Part shown: in pieces, positions 34,471 to 36,341 of the stretch
Numbering within the stretch: position 1 is the first letter of the stretch
Layout: each line of letters begins with the position of its first letter
NCBI GenBank assembly: GCA_024279915.1
Contig: JAJRRB010000044.1
Coordinates: 1-36,341, forward strand
Direction of reading: 5' to 3'
From: Deltaproteobacteria bacterium
Lineage (GTDB): Bacteria > Desulfobacterota > Desulfuromonadia > Desulfuromonadales > BM103
Length of the DNA: 36,341 nucleotides
The notes under the pieces: model-generated
Told to the model about the DNA's origin: nothing
Seen by the model: only the letters and a program-made list of their open reading frames with translations
Databases searched by the model: none
Translations under genes and position numbers: made by a program

Positions 34471-35022
34471 ATGAGACAGCCGAATCAGCGATTAAACTCC
34501 ATGCAGGGCTTTACCCTGGTAGAATTGATCATCACTATCTCCGTTGCGGCGATCCTCCTGACGATTTCCGTTCCTGCATTCAGGGCGCTGACTCGTACTT
34601 TTCAATTGAGCACCCAGGCCAATATCTTTGTCACCAGTGTTAATGTTTCTCGAGCCGAGTCAATCCGTCGGAGTCGGCGGGTTACCCTCTGTCCCAGCGC
34701 TGATGGCACCGGATGCGCCGCCTCCGGCAATTGGGACCAGGGTTGGATTGTTTTTGTCGACCTTGACAATGATGCCGCGCGGGATGCAGGAGAAGACCTC
34801 ATCGCGGTCCATGGAGCTCTCGAAGGAGGCCTGACCTTGATAGGTGATAGTGATGTCAGCAACTACATTTCCTTTCGTTCGGACGGTACCTCACGACTGG
34901 CTAATGGAACCAGCTTTCAGTCTGGGACAATCACGCTTTGTCAAGAGGATCGCGGTATCGATATCGTGCTCAGCCCCACTGGTCGGATAAGTACGGTCGA
35001 TCCCTCAGCCAATTGTCCTTGA
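34471..35022 (+). CDS. fimT: FimT/GspH-like minor pilin
   Basis: 183-aa type IV pilin-like protein. The short positively charged leader ends in MQG, and prepilin peptidase would cut before FTLVELIITISVAAILLTIS (Glu at +5 present). The globular part contains the FimT pattern: SRAESIRR, then LCPSADGTGC, GNWDQGWIVFVD, and FRSDGTS. ATG 34471 is used because upstream in-frame codons precede or overlap the sigma-54 promoter; ATG 34501 would leave only MQG as leader. First gene of the minor pilin series. In related systems these pilins initiate pilus assembly, and some FimT proteins bind DNA during uptake. Confidence 0.92.
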   Translation: MRQPNQRLNSMQGFTLVELIITISVAAILLTISVPAFRALTRTFQLSTQANIFVTSVNVSRAESIRRSRRVTLCPSADGTGCAASGNWDQGWIVFVDLDNDAARDAGEDLIAVHGALEGGLTLIGDSDVSNYISFRSDGTSRLANGTSFQSGTITLCQEDRGIDIVLSPTGRISTVDPSANCP

Positions 35023-35041
35023 TCCATTGGGAGACCAAAAC

Positions 35042-35464
35042 ATGACTATTCTAAAAAATCAACAAGCCGGTTTCTCCCTGGTAGAAGTTCTGGTTGCCCT
35101 GCTGATTCTCTCTTTTGGCCTGCTTGGCCTGGCGGGATTACAGATCACCGGGTTGCAGCAGAATCAGGGTGCGTTACACCGAACTCGCGCTACACAGTTG
35201 GCAACCAGCTTGATTGATTGTATGCGAGCCGGGTCGGCCGCCAGCTATGTCCTTGCTCTGGCAGACGCACCTCCGGCCCCTCTTTTTCCTGCAGCAACAA
35301 TGCCGGAACGTAATCTGATCGGCTGGATGGCAGATATTGCAGCAACCCTGCCCGGTGGCGATGCCAGTGTTGATGTCAACGGCGGGCTGGTCACAGTCAC
35401 TATTGAGTGGACGGGAGATCGACAAGGGACAACCTATGAACTGGAAGTGGTGAGCCAGTTATGA
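35042..35464 (+). CDS. pilV: PilV-like minor pilin
   Basis: 140-aa prepilin-like protein. Leader MTILKNQQAG, then FSLVEVLVALLILSFGLLGL, the typical PilV N-terminus with Glu at +5. The mature part is short and has one Cys (IDCMRAG). ATG 35042 has TGGGAG about 8 bases upstream, 19 bp after the fimT stop. Its stop overlaps the pilW ATG (ATGA), so the two are translationally coupled. It probably forms part of the pilus-tip initiation complex with FimT, PilW and PilX. Confidence 0.9.
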   Translation: MTILKNQQAGFSLVEVLVALLILSFGLLGLAGLQITGLQQNQGALHRTRATQLATSLIDCMRAGSAASYVLALADAPPAPLFPAATMPERNLIGWMADIAATLPGGDASVDVNGGLVTVTIEWTGDRQGTTYELEVVSQL

Positions 35465-36240
35465 TGAAAGGATGCTTCATGTCTGGAGAGCGCGGCTTTA
35501 CGCTGGTGGAATTGATGGTGGCCATGGTCATCGGCCTGATCCTGTTAGGGGGGGTCTATACGGTCTTCTTCAGCAGTGTCACCACTTACCGACAAACCGC
35601 CGGTCTCTCCCGCTTGCAGGAGAATGGCAGATTTGCTCTGGAACTGCTGGGCCAGGAACTGCGCAACGCTGGCTACCCCCGTTTTTCCGTGGATGGGACC
35701 CCCTTTGCTGACGTCGGTGTCGCAATCACCGGCAATGATGGCGGTGGAACAGTCAGTGATGATGTTACTATTCAGTATCTCACTACCACAGGATTAGTCA
35801 CATCAGTATTTACTCATGATGCCGACCCCGCAGACCAGGCGCTTGTGCTGAATAGTGTTTTTCTAATCGATGGTGTCGAAAATATGCAAATCCTCTATGG
35901 GGTTGATACTGATGATGACCTCACTCTTGATGACTTCCTGGATGCCGATGATCTCGTCACAGCGGGGCACGACTGGGATGATGTCCTGGCGCTGCGGATC
36001 GGTCTGCTACTGGCCACACCGGACGAAGGAACGGTCGGAGATGATCCTGACACGAACCGCTACGATGTGGACGGGGTGATTGACGATTTCAATAACGACG
36101 GGACGCTCGACATCACCGATATGCGCCCGTCACCTGCCGACGCCCACTACGACGATGTCTTCGAATTCGATCCACCAGATGACCGCAAATTGCGCCAGGT
36201 TTTCCGAACCACAATCGCCCTGCGCAACCGGATGCGCTGA
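35461..36240 (+). CDS. pilW: PilW-like minor pilin with aspartate-rich C-terminal half
   Basis: 259-aa prepilin with GERG before FTLVELMVAMVIGLILLGGV, the usual cleavage and transmembrane segment, then SRLQENGRFALELLGQELRNAGY, characteristic of PilW. The C-terminal half is rich in Asp and carries DFNNDGTLDITD, which fits the 12-residue calcium-loop pattern D-x-N-x-D-G-x-x-D-x-x-D. An additional acidic run is DTDDDLTLDDFLDADD. The start could be ATG 35461 (overlapping pilV) or ATG 35479, which has AAAGGA 6-7 bases ahead and gives a 6-residue leader; both keep the same mature protein. Confidence 0.92.
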   Translation: MMKGCFMSGERGFTLVELMVAMVIGLILLGGVYTVFFSSVTTYRQTAGLSRLQENGRFALELLGQELRNAGYPRFSVDGTPFADVGVAITGNDGGGTVSDDVTIQYLTTTGLVTSVFTHDADPADQALVLNSVFLIDGVENMQILYGVDTDDDLTLDDFLDADDLVTAGHDWDDVLALRIGLLLATPDEGTVGDDPDTNRYDVDGVIDDFNNDGTLDITDMRPSPADAHYDDVFEFDPPDDRKLRQVFRTTIALRNRMR

Positions 36241-36263
36241 AACTGAGCCCGGGGAGAAAAATT

Positions 36264-36341
36264 ATGGCTTCGCCGATTGTCAACAACGAAAAAGGAATAG
36301 TGCTGGTGTCCTGCCTGATGCTGCTGCTGATTCTGACCATG
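36264..36341 (+). CDS. PilX-like minor pilin, partial (C-terminus beyond window)
   Basis: ATG 36264 with GGGGAG about 7 bases upstream, 23 bp after pilW. The 26 visible residues (MASPIVNNEKG, then IVLVSCLMLLLILTM) match the N-terminus of PilX proteins: a short charged leader ending in K/R-G, then a hydrophobic helix without the Glu at +5 that other pilins have. Only the start is in the window. Confidence 0.75.
   Translation, partial: MASPIVNNEKGIVLVSCLMLLLILTM

Overview
The window looks like a chromosomal segment of a Desulfuromonadales/Geobacterales-type bacterium (Desulfobacterota). I infer this from the dense sigma-54 and two-component content, the multiple MCP, CheY and CheW paralogues, the low-molecular-weight [4Fe-4S] ferredoxin, the minor-pilin cluster, and a predicted non-discriminating AspRS. 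No rRNA, tRNA, CRISPR array, phage or transposase gene was seen. The genes are closely packed and appear intact. Only the two edge genes are partial: aspS at the left and a pilX-like gene at the right.

Region 1 (1-8311, minus strand): aspS (partial) and hisS; a REC-GAF-GGDEF diguanylate cyclase; comEC with an in-frame 21-bp tandem repeat; and an exported protein made of two jelly-roll-like halves, preceded by a possible 25-codon upstream ORF. A structured 180-bp repeat lies upstream of hisS.

Region 2 (8483-17132, plus strand): cheY, cheR, a lipoprotein periplasmic-binding protein, an adjoining 1124-residue multi-PAS histidine kinase, a REC-PAS protein and an NtrC-type sigma-54 activator. The REC-PAS protein looks like the activator cut off before its AAA+ domain.

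Region 3 (17218-29752, plus strand): three transcription units that look sigma-54 dependent. Unit A is cheY, a soluble degenerate MCP-like protein, STAS, cheY, cheA and a 52-aa small protein. Unit B is mcp, cheW and cheY. Unit C is a PhnD-like binding protein, mcp and cheW. Each unit starts with a TGGCAT-N5-TTGR element. A shared 25-bp motif lies about 130-165 bp upstream of each element, the layout expected of an enhancer-binding-protein site. My main hypothesis is that the kinase and NtrC-type activator of Region 2 switch on this whole chemosensory array in response to a ligand captured by the lipoprotein. Both MCPs end in CheR-tether-like pentapeptides. CheA carries an insert resembling the c-di-GMP-binding MshEN domain. 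No cheB or cheD is present in the window.

Region 4 (29753-30453): a perfect 38-bp palindromic terminator, a minus-strand ferredoxin, and the second copy of the 180-bp repeat.

Region 5 (30454-36341, plus strand): a sensor kinase and NtrC-type regulator overlapping by ATGA, a lipoprotein with Ig-like domains, then fimT, pilV, pilW and pilX-like minor pilin genes. A textbook sigma-54 promoter with an upstream GTGCAA dyad sits just before fimT, so the adjacent regulator plausibly controls minor pilin synthesis.
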